64,000 bases of DNA from Polyangiaceae bacterium (GTDB lineage Bacteria; Myxococcota_A; Polyangia; Polyangiales; Polyangiaceae): positions 90,006-154,005 of the forward strand of contig JAHBVX010000014.1 of NCBI GenBank assembly GCA_019637295.1. Reading direction: 5' to 3'. Shown here in pieces: positions 17,835-26,271 of this stretch. How positions within the stretch are numbered: position 1 is the first letter of the stretch; every line of letters begins with the position of its first letter. The translations under genes and the position numbers were made by a program. The notes beneath the pieces are model-generated. The model did no database searches and was not told the origin of the DNA. It was given only the letters and a program-made list of their open reading frames with translations.

Positions 17835-19496
17835 ATGGTTCTGGACCTCACCGCGGAGGCGATCGCGAACCCGACCAACACCGGACGAATGCTCGGAAAA
17901 TACCGGCTGCTCGCGCGCCTCGGCCAGGGCGGCATGGCGGAGGTGTACCTGGCCGTGGTCGCGGGCCCCGGCGGCTTCAACAAGCTGCAGGTCGTCAAGG
18001 TGATGAAGCCCGAGCTGCTCGAGGAGCCGGAGCATCGCACCATGTTCCTGGAAGAGGGCCGGCTCGCGGCGCGCTTGAACCACCCGAACATCGTGCAGAC
18101 CAACGAGGTGCAGATCGATGGCGATCACCACTTCATCGCGATGGAGTACCTCGACGGTCAACCGCTGCATCGCATCGTGCGCCGCGCCAACAAGACGCCC
18201 GAGAAGGTGCCGCTGACCTGGCACTTGCACTTCTTGTGCGAGGTGCTCGCGGCCCTGGAGTACGCGCATGCGGCGGCGGACTTCGACGGCTCGCCCCTGG
18301 CCGTGGTGCACCGCGACGTCACTCCGCACAACGTGTTCATCACCTACACGGGGCAGGTCAAGCTGTGTGACTTCGGCATCGCGAAGACCATGAGCTCGTC
18401 GATCGAGACGCGGCACGGCGTGCTCAAGGGTAAGGTGAGCTACATGGCGCCGGAGCAGGTGCTCGGCACGCGCGTGGATCGGCGCGCGGATCTATTCGCC
18501 GTCGGCATCATGCTGTGGGAGGCGGCGACCGCCAGCCGCATGTGGAAAGATCTCTCGGACGTCCAGATCATGCAGGCGCTCAGCCAGGGACGCATCCAGA
18601 GCGCGCGCGAGGTCAACCCGGGACTGGACCGCGACCTGGAGCTCATCATCGAGCGGGCCCTGGCGCCGCGGCCGGAAGACCGTTACGCGTCAGCCGCCGA
18701 GTTCCGCCGCGAGCTCGAGGCGTTCCTCTTCTCGCACACCGCGCGCATCAAGCCCGATCAGATGGGCGCTTGGGTGGCCAGCCTGTTCGAACGCGAGCGC
18801 GAGAACCTCCAGAAGGTGATCCAGGAGCAGCTGGCGGGCAGCGACAAGGCGAGCCCCCCCGTCGCCCTCGATCCGCCCCGGCCCTCCGGCGGGGACTCGA
18901 GCCCGTCCCGCTCGGGGATCCATGCCGGAACTGCAGAACCGAACCCGGGGCGCAGTCTCACCAACGCCTCCGTGGAACTGTCCACCCCGCGCCGGGCTCG
19001 GGGAACCTGGGCGGCGGTGCTCGGCGCGCTGGCCGCGTCGGTCGTGTTCCTGCTCGCCGCGGTGGTCGTGCTCGTGCTGCGCGGTCGCACCACGGAGCCG
19101 ACGGTCGAGGCGTTGCCCCACGTCGCCGAGGCGCCCGTCGCCGCGCCGACGGAGGCGCCCGCCAAGACCATCAGGCTCCGGATCCAGGCCACGCCGCTGG
19201 ACGCCAAGCTCACCCTCGCCGGTCGCGAGCTGGAAGACAATCCCTGGGTCGGCGAGGTGCCCGTCTCGGACGCCGAGCAGGAGCTGGTCATCACCCTCGA
19301 CGGCCACCAGACCGAGCGACGCCTGTTACGCCTCGACGCCAATCAGCGCATCGAGATCACGCTCAAGCCGAGCGCTGCGCCTGCCGCGGCGACGCGGCGG
19401 GTGGTGGCGGACAAGCCCAAGCCCGAAGCGGTGGAGCCGACGCCTCCCAAGAAGAAGCCCCCGAGCAGGCCGCTAGACACGGAAGACCCATGGTGA
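17835..19496 (+). CDS. Ser/Thr protein kinase with C-terminal membrane anchor and PEGA domain
   Basis: A 553-residue kinase. The catalytic domain (about 22-295) has the Gly-rich loop LGQGGMAEVY, Lys55 in VVKVMK, the catalytic loop HRDVTPHN (159-166), DFG in LCDFGIAK and YMAPEQV. The loop has Thr163 where most kinases have Lys; V/S/T at this point is common in myxobacterial kinases and need not abolish activity. A low-complexity linker leads to a membrane helix at about 391-416. A PEGA-like outer domain (RLRIQATPLDAKLTLAG) and a Lys/Pro-rich tail follow. The frame is open upstream through amt, so the ATG at 17835 was chosen; MLGKYRLL at 17889 is an alternative. Its end overlaps the next gene by seven bases, so the two probably work together. 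Confidence 0.9.
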   Translation: MVLDLTAEAIANPTNTGRMLGKYRLLARLGQGGMAEVYLAVVAGPGGFNKLQVVKVMKPELLEEPEHRTMFLEEGRLAARLNHPNIVQTNEVQIDGDHHFIAMEYLDGQPLHRIVRRANKTPEKVPLTWHLHFLCEVLAALEYAHAAADFDGSPLAVVHRDVTPHNVFITYTGQVKLCDFGIAKTMSSSIETRHGVLKGKVSYMAPEQVLGTRVDRRADLFAVGIMLWEAATASRMWKDLSDVQIMQALSQGRIQSAREVNPGLDRDLELIIERALAPRPEDRYASAAEFRRELEAFLFSHTARIKPDQMGAWVASLFERERENLQKVIQEQLAGSDKASPPVALDPPRPSGGDSSPSRSGIHAGTAEPNPGRSLTNASVELSTPRRARGTWAAVLGALAASVVFLLAAVVVLVLRGRTTEPTVEALPHVAEAPVAAPTEAPAKTIRLRIQATPLDAKLTLAGRELEDNPWVGEVPVSDAEQELVITLDGHQTERRLLRLDANQRIEITLKPSAAPAAATRRVVADKPKPEAVEPTPPKKKPPSRPLDTEDPW

Positions 19497-20461
19497 AGCG
19501 CGCGTCCACCTGGCTTGCCCTGGGGTGCCTGGCTGTTGGCTCCCACGCTTTGGCCGCGGAGCCCAGCGCCGAGGACATCGCTCGAGCGCGACCCGTCTAC
19601 ACCCAGGCGCTCGAGCTCTACAACGAGGGAGCGTTCGACGCGGCGCTGGTGGAGTTCGAGAAGGCTTACGCGATGGCGCCGAGCTATCGGCTGCTCTACA
19701 ACATCGCGCTGGTCAACGCTCAGCTCAACGACTTCGCCCAGGCGCTGCGCGCCTATCGCAGGTACCTGGAGGAGGGCGGGAAGAAGATCGACGCCAAGCG
19801 CCGAGCCGAGGTGGAGCGTGAGATCAAGAAGCTCGAGAGCCGCGTCGCCGAGATCACCCTGAGCGTGAGCGTGGACGGCGCCGAGGTCAGCGTGGATGAC
19901 CTGCCGGTGGGCACCTCGCCCCTCGACGGTCCGCTGCTCGTCAACTCGGGCCGGCGCAAGCTCTCTGCGGCCAAGGCGGGTCATACGCCGGTGAGCCGCG
20001 TGCTGGTGGTGAGCGGCGGAACCACCAGCGAGCTGTCGCTCGAGCTGCGCCCCACCGCCAGCCCACCGCGCGGCGACGGGCCCAAGCCCTCGCCGTCGGA
20101 CCCGGCCCGCGGCGCGCCTCGGCCGGAGGAGGGTCCGACGCGCCCGATACCCTGGGTGTGGTGGGGCGTGACCGGAGCGCTCGCCGCCGGCACCGCCACC
20201 ATCGGTCTGCTCACGCTCTCCGCGCAGAGTGACCTGGACGCCAAGCGCGAGTCCCCCGCCAAGAAGAGCGAGCTGGACGACGCCGCGACCAAGACTCGTA
20301 CCCTCGCGGTGGTCACGGACGTGACGCTGGTCGCCACCCTCGCCGTCGGGGGCTACGCGCTGTACCAGACCTTCTTCTCGCCGCCGCCCGAGCAGGAGGC
20401 GACGCGCAGCGTGGACGTGCTCGCGGGCCCCCGGTCGGTGTCCGTGGTCGGCCGGTTCTGA
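19490..20461 (+). CDS. Exported TPR/PEGA protein, partner of the upstream kinase
   Basis: A 323-residue protein starting inside the kinase stop region (overlap 19490-19496). The N-terminus MVKRASTWLALGCLAVGSHALAA is a signal peptide. TPR-like helices follow (ALELYNEGAFDAALVEFEKA, ALRAYRRYLEEGGKKI), then a PEGA-type beta domain (LSVSVDGAEVSVDDLPVG), a Pro-rich linker and two hydrophobic helices near the end (WGVTGALAAGTATIGLLTL and VTLVATLAVGGYALYQ). Pairs of a PEGA kinase and a TPR/PEGA protein are common in myxobacteria. The partner probably sits in the envelope and may sense or scaffold, but no biochemical role is established. Confidence 0.85.
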   Translation: MVKRASTWLALGCLAVGSHALAAEPSAEDIARARPVYTQALELYNEGAFDAALVEFEKAYAMAPSYRLLYNIALVNAQLNDFAQALRAYRRYLEEGGKKIDAKRRAEVEREIKKLESRVAEITLSVSVDGAEVSVDDLPVGTSPLDGPLLVNSGRRKLSAAKAGHTPVSRVLVVSGGTTSELSLELRPTASPPRGDGPKPSPSDPARGAPRPEEGPTRPIPWVWWGVTGALAAGTATIGLLTLSAQSDLDAKRESPAKKSELDDAATKTRTLAVVTDVTLVATLAVGGYALYQTFFSPPPEQEATRSVDVLAGPRSVSVVGRF

Positions 20462-20464
20462 GGG

Positions 20465-22111
20465 TCAGTCGCCGACCAGGCCGGCGCACGCCGCGCGGGT
20501 GCCGACCATCGTGCTGGCGATCGAGTCGTAGTACTGCCCCGAGGTCACGAAGGTAGGCTTGTTCCCGGCGTCGATCTCCGTGCACCACACCACGATATCC
20601 GAGGGCGCTTCACCCGTGGACACGTCGAAATCCAGCGGGCCCGAGACGCCATCGAAGTCGATGTTCGCTTGCTCACCGAGCAGCTTGAACGCGCTGTTGA
20701 TGCCATCCGGACCCGACGGCACCTTGGTGCCGCCGACCATCTTCTTGAGCCCGGCGTTGAAGTCGCTGCCGGTGAGCTGGGACTTGCCGGCGGCCACCGC
20801 CGCGTAGGCGAGCAGATAGGCCGCGTCATATGCGGTGTCCGCGTAGGAGCCCGGGTCCTTGTTCTGGTGAAAGCCCTTGTAGCTCGAGGCGAACTGGGCG
20901 AACAGCGCCGTCGTCCGCCCGGGCAACGTGCCGACGACACGCTGAGCCAGCGCCGGGGTGGCGCCGATCATCGGCAGCAGCTCTTCGTCCCGTCCGCCGT
21001 CGCCGAGCACGTACACCGGACGGTTGACGCTCGTCCACTGGCTCTCGATGCCGGCGAGCACCTTGGTGACGCTCTCCGTCGTGCCCAGCAAGAGCGTGAT
21101 GTGCGGCTGGAACGCGACCAGCGACTCGACCAACGTCGCGAAGTCGTAGCTCGGCTGATCCGACGGGTCCGGATAATCCGAGCGCAGGAAGAACGGCGCG
21201 TTCTGCGAGCCGAGCGCCGGCTGGCCGTTGAACTGCAGCTGACCGAGCACCGCGCTCGCGAGCCCGAGGCCGTAGGCGTCCCCCTTGACCGTCACCGCGA
21301 CGCGGATGCGGTCCGTGGCTGCCAGGTTGAGCTGGGCGCGAACTCGGGCCTCGATCTCCGTGACGACGTGGGCGAGCGGGATGGCTTGGATCGCGTCGGA
21401 CGGCGCGGTCCGCCACACCAGGCCGTTGTCCTGCAAATCCGTGATCGCGGTGCTCGTCGCCGACGGGGAGATGATCAGCGTGCCGGCCGGGATCGTCACT
21501 TTGTTGGCGACGTCCAGCGTGATGCCGCTGAACTGAGGACCCACGATGGCCCCCACCCGCACCACCTGTGCCAGGTGTCGCGCCGCGCGCAGATGATCGT
21601 CGATGTCGTGGCAGGCGAGGAAGGCCACGCGACGGCGTGCCGCACTGCCCGGAAGCGGCAGCCCGTTGCCGAACTTGTCGAGCTCGTTGACCGCGAGCTG
21701 CACCCCCTCCCAGGGGGGGATGCCGCTGCTGGCGAACTCACCGCGCAGCGGCGCGAGCATTCCGAGCAGGAGCGTGTCGTCGTCCGCGATGGCGGCCTCG
21801 GGGAACACGTCCTGGCAGTCCGCGGTGCGCAGCGCGACACAGCTACGGTCCGGCTTGCGGCAAATGGCCAGCTGGCCATCGAAGCGGTCGATGCACTCCT
21901 GATTCGTGAAGCAGTCTCCGCCCAGCGAACAGACCCGCTCCGGGGTGCACACCGCGGTCACGAACTGTCCGCCTTTGGCCACGCAGTCCGCGGTGGTGCG
22001 GCACTGCTCCACGTTGGTGTCTACCAGAGCGTTGCAGCTGGCCGAGACGCCGGCCATCGCCGCCAGGGCGGCGACCCAGCTCCGAACACTCGGCGTCTTT
22101 CCCTTCCTCAC
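20465..22111 (-). CDS. Branched-chain-type solute-binding lipoprotein (Peripla_BP_6) with Cys-rich N-terminal insert
   Basis: A 548-residue protein when read from the GTG at 22111, which gives the signal VRKGKTPSVRSWVAALAAMA with the lipobox Cys26 in GVSASC; the open frame runs on to 22168. Directly after the signal come about 75 residues with ten cysteines (pairs such as CRTTADC and CFTNQEC). The type I periplasmic-binding fold follows: LLLGMLAPLRGEFASSGIPP, VGAIVGPQFSGITLDVANK, VAVTVKGDAYGLGLAS and AAYLLAYAAVAAGK. Family members bind amino acids or other small solutes for ABC importers. No ABC permease or ATPase is adjacent, so the protein may act as a sensor or with distant transporter genes. 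It is convergent with the TPR/PEGA gene, three bases apart. Confidence 0.85.
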   Translation of the reverse strand: MRKGKTPSVRSWVAALAAMAGVSASCNALVDTNVEQCRTTADCVAKGGQFVTAVCTPERVCSLGGDCFTNQECIDRFDGQLAICRKPDRSCVALRTADCQDVFPEAAIADDDTLLLGMLAPLRGEFASSGIPPWEGVQLAVNELDKFGNGLPLPGSAARRRVAFLACHDIDDHLRAARHLAQVVRVGAIVGPQFSGITLDVANKVTIPAGTLIISPSATSTAITDLQDNGLVWRTAPSDAIQAIPLAHVVTEIEARVRAQLNLAATDRIRVAVTVKGDAYGLGLASAVLGQLQFNGQPALGSQNAPFFLRSDYPDPSDQPSYDFATLVESLVAFQPHITLLLGTTESVTKVLAGIESQWTSVNRPVYVLGDGGRDEELLPMIGATPALAQRVVGTLPGRTTALFAQFASSYKGFHQNKDPGSYADTAYDAAYLLAYAAVAAGKSQLTGSDFNAGLKKMVGGTKVPSGPDGINSAFKLLGEQANIDFDGVSGPLDFDVSTGEAPSDIVVWCTEIDAGNKPTFVTSGQYYDSIASTMVGTRAACAGLVGD

Positions 22112-22242
22112 GACCACCCACCGTACCGCGCGCAGCCGCCGAACGCCAACCGACGTGACGCCGAGCATGACCAGACCGCCAGGACCGCCGGGGACGGTCG
22201 CCGACTCTTGCCAGCCACCTTCGAACCGCTACGCTGCCCCCC

Positions 22243-23925
22243 ATGACGAGCGAAACCGACCTCGGGCGCCGCGACTTGCTGGCGTGGGAGAAGAGCCAAC
22301 CCCAAGACGCCTACGCGGCGGATCCGAACCTGGACCGCGTGCTCGCGCTGCGCTTCGGCCAGGACCGCCTCGCCGGGGAGCGCGAGCGCCTGCACGGCGC
22401 CGGACGGCTCGCCGCCGGGCGGCTACGCCAACTGTGCGCCGACACCAACCACGATCAGAACCTGCCTCGGCTCGAGCGTTACGACGGGCTCGGCGTGCGC
22501 CGCGAAGAGGTCGTGTTCCACCCCAGCTACCACGAGGCGGGGCGACTGGTGTGGAGCACGGGCGTCCTGAGCGACTACGCGACCCCGGGCAGAGAGGTCG
22601 TGCAGATGGCGCTGCTCTACCTGTTCGCTCAGGTCGGCGAGTACGGGCACCAGTGTCCGCTCGCGTGCACTGCCGGGCTGATCAAGCTGATCCAGCGCGT
22701 GGGCTCGGACGACCAGAAGCAACGCTACCTGCCGCGGCTGCTGCATCGGGACTACGCCCAGCGCCTGCACGCTTCCCAGTTCCTCACCGAGGTGCAGGGC
22801 GGCTCGGACGTCGGCTCCAACGCGATGGTGGCGGTGCGAGAGGGAGACCACTTCCGTCTGCACGGTGAGAAGTGGTTCTGCAGCGTCATTGACGCCGGTG
22901 CGTTCCTGATGACGGCACGTCCGGAAGGCGCGCCAGCGGGCACCAAGGGCCTGGGTCTGTTCGTCGTGCCCCGCGAGCTCGAGGGCGAGACGAATCAGTT
23001 CTTCGTGCGCCGCCTCAAGCGCAAGCTCGGAACGCGCGCCATGGCCTCGGGCGAGGCGGACTTCCTGGGCGCGTACGCCGAACCCCTCGGCGAGCTCGAG
23101 CGCGGCTTCAAGAACGTGGTCGAGATCGTGCTCAACACGTCCCGCATCTACAACGCCGTCTGCTGCGCGGGCGGCATGCAGGCCGCCTATCAGCTCGCGC
23201 GCACGTTCGCCGCGCACCGGCGTGCGTTCGGTCAGACCATCGACCAGTACCCGCTGGTCCAAGAGAAGCTCGCCATTCTGCGCGCGGAGGCCCTGGGTGC
23301 CGTCGCCAGCACCTTCCGGCTGACGGCTCAGGCCGATCGCTTCGCGACCCAGGAGCCGAGCGGCGACGAGCTCTTGGCCTGGCGGGTGGGCGTGAACGTG
23401 AACAAGTACTTCACTGCCGTGCGCAACACGGACTCGGTGCGCATGGCCGTCGAGGTGTTCGGCGGCAACGGCACGATCGAGACGTTCTCACCGCTGGTCC
23501 AGCTGTATCGGGACTCCATGGTGCTCGAGAGCTGGGAGGGCACGCACAACGTGCTGGTGCAGCAGGTGCTGAGGGACGCCGCCCGTTACGGCGCGCACCT
23601 GGCTTTCCTGCGAGAGCTGCGCGAAGGGCTCGCGCGCGCCCAGCTGCCGGCGGCGCACGCCGAGCTGCGTGAGCGCACGCGGCGAGGTCTGGATGCCCTG
23701 GCGGCGGGGTTCGAGCGCCTCGGCGGCGGCGATGGCGACCAGCGCTTTGGGCGCGTGCTCGTGGACCAGGCCGCTGCGCTGCTCGAGTGCACCGCCCTGC
23801 TCGAGGAGCTCGCTGCGACGCCGGAAGACACCGTCAAGGCCGCCGCCATCGGGCTCTTGCTGGAGCGCTACGTCGCCGAGCAGCTCGCACCACCACCCGC
23901 GATCCCGGCGGCGCTGCTGAGCTGA
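22243..23925 (+). CDS. Acyl-CoA dehydrogenase, AidB-like
   Basis: A 560-residue FAD enzyme. The flavin-binding signature HASQFLTEVQGGSDVGSN closely follows the AidB pattern (T-E-x-Q-G-G-S-D-V-x-S-N). Later motifs are KLGTRAMASGEADFLG, GMQAAYQLARTFAAHRRAFG, MAVEVFGGNGTIE and LESWEGTHNVLVQQVLRD. AidB-type proteins are larger than catabolic dehydrogenases, and AidB itself binds DNA during the adaptive response to alkylation; others oxidise acyl-CoAs. Sequence alone does not separate the two. It diverges from the solute-binding lipoprotein and is convergent with cardiolipin synthase, with one base between the stops. Confidence 0.88.
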   Translation: MTSETDLGRRDLLAWEKSQPQDAYAADPNLDRVLALRFGQDRLAGERERLHGAGRLAAGRLRQLCADTNHDQNLPRLERYDGLGVRREEVVFHPSYHEAGRLVWSTGVLSDYATPGREVVQMALLYLFAQVGEYGHQCPLACTAGLIKLIQRVGSDDQKQRYLPRLLHRDYAQRLHASQFLTEVQGGSDVGSNAMVAVREGDHFRLHGEKWFCSVIDAGAFLMTARPEGAPAGTKGLGLFVVPRELEGETNQFFVRRLKRKLGTRAMASGEADFLGAYAEPLGELERGFKNVVEIVLNTSRIYNAVCCAGGMQAAYQLARTFAAHRRAFGQTIDQYPLVQEKLAILRAEALGAVASTFRLTAQADRFATQEPSGDELLAWRVGVNVNKYFTAVRNTDSVRMAVEVFGGNGTIETFSPLVQLYRDSMVLESWEGTHNVLVQQVLRDAARYGAHLAFLRELREGLARAQLPAAHAELRERTRRGLDALAAGFERLGGGDGDQRFGRVLVDQAAALLECTALLEELAATPEDTVKAAAIGLLLERYVAEQLAPPPAIPAALLS

Positions 23926-23926
23926 G

Positions 23927-25378
23927 CTACAAGTACGGTTTGAACAGGCGCGCCACACCGTTGCGCAAGCGCAGAGCCAGCGGCAGCGCCGCGAGCTCGT
24001 CCCCCGACACCCGACGGGACTCGTTGATGCGCGCATCGACCATCGCGTCGAGCCGCTGGGCCAAGGCGGCGTCGTAGCACTCCACACCGAGCTCGAAGTT
24101 CAGACGCAGACTGCGCGGATCCCAGTTGGCGGAGCCGATCAGCGCCCAACCCGAATCGATCACCAGCAGCTTGGAGTGATCGAAGGGCGGCTTGGAGAGC
24201 CACACGCGCACGCCTCGGCCCAACATCTTCCACAGCTCGCCCCACATCGCCCACTCGACGAGGCGCAGGTTACCGCGCTCCGGGAGCACCACGTCCACCG
24301 TGACGCCGCGCAGCGCGGCCACGTTGAGCGCCGTGATCAGCGCCTCGTCCGGCAGGAAATAGGGCGTCAAGATGCGGATCGAGCGCTCCGCGCACGCGAT
24401 CGCGCCGAGCAGCGACCAGCGCAGCCTGTCCAGGTTCTCGTCCGGTCCATCCACGATCACCCGGCACAGGGTGGGGCCAGCGGGCCGCAGGTGCGGGAAC
24501 CAGCGCTCCTCTTCCAGTGCTTCGCGCGTGGAGAACGCCCAGTCCTCGGCGAACACGTCCATCAGGTGCGTGACCACGGGGCCCTCCACTCGGAAGTGCA
24601 GATCCCGCGTCGGATAGCCGGGGTTGTCCGCCAGCACACAACCATGACGCACGTTCATGCCGCCGGTGAACGCCACCTCGCCGTCGACCACCATCACCTT
24701 GCGGTGATTCCTCAGGTTGAAATACGCGAAGCGCCACGGCAAGAGCATCGGCATGAAGCGCGCAGTGCGTACCCCAGCGCGCCTGAGCAGCGTGTCGATG
24801 GGCGGACGGGAGTAGCGCGCCCCAGCGTCGTCGACCAGCACGCGCACGTCGACGCCGCGAGCCACCGCACGACCGAGCGCGTCGACGAATCGCCGACCGG
24901 CCGCGTCGCTGTCGAAGATGTAGGTCTCGAAGGCGATGCAGCGCTCGGCGCCTTCGATGGCGTCGAGCATCGCCGGGTAGGCCTCGTCGCCATCGAACAG
25001 GGGCAGCACCTTGTTCCCGGGCAGCAGCGCGCGGGGGACGATGCCAGCCATCACGCGCGCCAGCTCGCCCAGGTGGGCGCCGCCAGGTCCAACGAAGTCC
25101 GGCAAGGTGGCGGCGGTGACCGGGCGTACGTCAGTGTCGTGCGCGTAGCGACGAGCGTCGCGGAACAGCTGCGCCGCGCGACGCCGGATACGATTGATCC
25201 CGAGCAGCATGTAGAGGATTGGCCCGGCCGCAGGTACCAGCAAGATCAGCCCTACCCAGCCGATGGCCGCTCGCACGTCGCGCTTGTTGAGCACCACGTG
25301 GGCCGCGGCCAGCACCATCATGGCCAGCACCACAGCGCTCACGAGGTGAGGCCAGAGCGATGCGAGCACGTCGACCAT
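23927..25378 (-). CDS. cls: Cardiolipin synthase (phospholipase D superfamily)
   Basis: A 483-residue inner-membrane enzyme that condenses phosphatidylglycerol molecules into cardiolipin. Two N-terminal helices (about 12-30 and 38-58, AIGWVGLILLVPAAGPILYM) are the usual bacterial Cls anchor. Both catalytic HKD motifs are intact: HRKVMVVDGEVAFTGG (His225 to Asp232) and HSKLLVIDSGWALIGSANWD (His401 to Asp408). Length and order match ClsA-type proteins. The ATG at 25378 is the only sensible start. It may share a transcript with the lipoprotein upstream on this strand (57 bases between), although the two show no functional link. Confidence 0.93.
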   Translation of the reverse strand: MVDVLASLWPHLVSAVVLAMMVLAAAHVVLNKRDVRAAIGWVGLILLVPAAGPILYMLLGINRIRRRAAQLFRDARRYAHDTDVRPVTAATLPDFVGPGGAHLGELARVMAGIVPRALLPGNKVLPLFDGDEAYPAMLDAIEGAERCIAFETYIFDSDAAGRRFVDALGRAVARGVDVRVLVDDAGARYSRPPIDTLLRRAGVRTARFMPMLLPWRFAYFNLRNHRKVMVVDGEVAFTGGMNVRHGCVLADNPGYPTRDLHFRVEGPVVTHLMDVFAEDWAFSTREALEEERWFPHLRPAGPTLCRVIVDGPDENLDRLRWSLLGAIACAERSIRILTPYFLPDEALITALNVAALRGVTVDVVLPERGNLRLVEWAMWGELWKMLGRGVRVWLSKPPFDHSKLLVIDSGWALIGSANWDPRSLRLNFELGVECYDAALAQRLDAMVDARINESRRVSGDELAALPLALRLRNGVARLFKPYL

Positions 25379-25435
25379 GGGGCGAATGCTAGGGTCAGGC
25401 CGCCTCGGCGTCGCGCGAATCCGTACGCTTCCGGC

Positions 25436-26191
25436 TCAGGGAGCCGTGGCGGCGCCTGCGCCGAGCCTCGGCGACAGGGTGAGGACGGCGCTGAGCCGAC
25501 CGAGAGCGGCCGGCACGCGGGCGCGGAGCTCGGTGCCGAGGGCCGTGGTCAGCCGCTGTTGGGTCTCGCTCTTGTGGCGTGACGTGAGGGGCGCGTCGGT
25601 CGTGTCGCCGATGACGAGGATGCGTGTCTGACAGAGACGCTCACCGCTCTGGGCGTCGTGAACGGCGAGCCAAGTCTCGAGGTGACCCGCCACCCACTCG
25701 GGCCTCTTGCGGTCCAATCGCCAGATCCACTTCGGTTGCTGAAAGCGCGTGACGTGGAACACGCCCACGAAGCGCTGCTCTCCGAGGCGCCCCACCTCGC
25801 GCTCGGCGCGCGCCGGGTCGATGCTCGTCGAGAGGCCGTGTAACCCTTCCTCGAGCTCGGCCAGGCTGACGGACTCGAGCTGGGCGTTGATGGAGAGCGG
25901 TAGCAACGTCCGCGCCTCGGCGCGCGCCTCGACCACGCGGGTGGTGAGCGCGCGGGCCGCCTCCCCGGGCGCCTGGAGCGCGAGCTCCGTGTCGTCGCAG
26001 GCGCGCTCCCGGGTCTCGATCGGATCGAGCTCGAGGCTGGCGAGCGCGCGGAGGTGGACCAACGCTTGGTCCCGGTCGCGCGACGACGCAGCCGGCTCGG
26101 GGGCCGTCGTGGTCGGCCCGGCGGCGCTCGGGTCCCCCGCGGGCTCGCCGCAGGCCGCACACAGGAAGATCGTCCACGCCGCTCGCTTCAC
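25436..26191 (-). CDS. Predicted lipoprotein of unknown function
   Basis: A 251-residue protein read from the GTG at 26191; the frame extends to 26266 but the GTG gives a lipoprotein-like N-terminus, VKRAAWTIFLCAACGEPAG, with lipidation at Cys14. A Pro/Ala linker and helical segments follow. The second half has beta stretches (GVFHVTRFQQPKWIWRLDR, GHLETWLAVHDAQSGERLC, TRILVIGDTTDA). I recognise no family. It lies ahead of cls on the same strand and diverges from the radical-SAM gene with an 80-base gap. It is a plausible envelope protein and nothing more can be said. Confidence 0.7.
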   Translation of the reverse strand: MKRAAWTIFLCAACGEPAGDPSAAGPTTTAPEPAASSRDRDQALVHLRALASLELDPIETRERACDDTELALQAPGEAARALTTRVVEARAEARTLLPLSINAQLESVSLAELEEGLHGLSTSIDPARAEREVGRLGEQRFVGVFHVTRFQQPKWIWRLDRKRPEWVAGHLETWLAVHDAQSGERLCQTRILVIGDTTDAPLTSRHKSETQQRLTTALGTELRARVPAALGRLSAVLTLSPRLGAGAATAP

Positions 26192-26271
26192 GGCTGCGAC
26201 AGAGCGCGGTTTTCCGAGCCTGGGCCAACATTTCTGCGACTCGGGCGCCGTGGTACGCTGCGCCAACCGTC

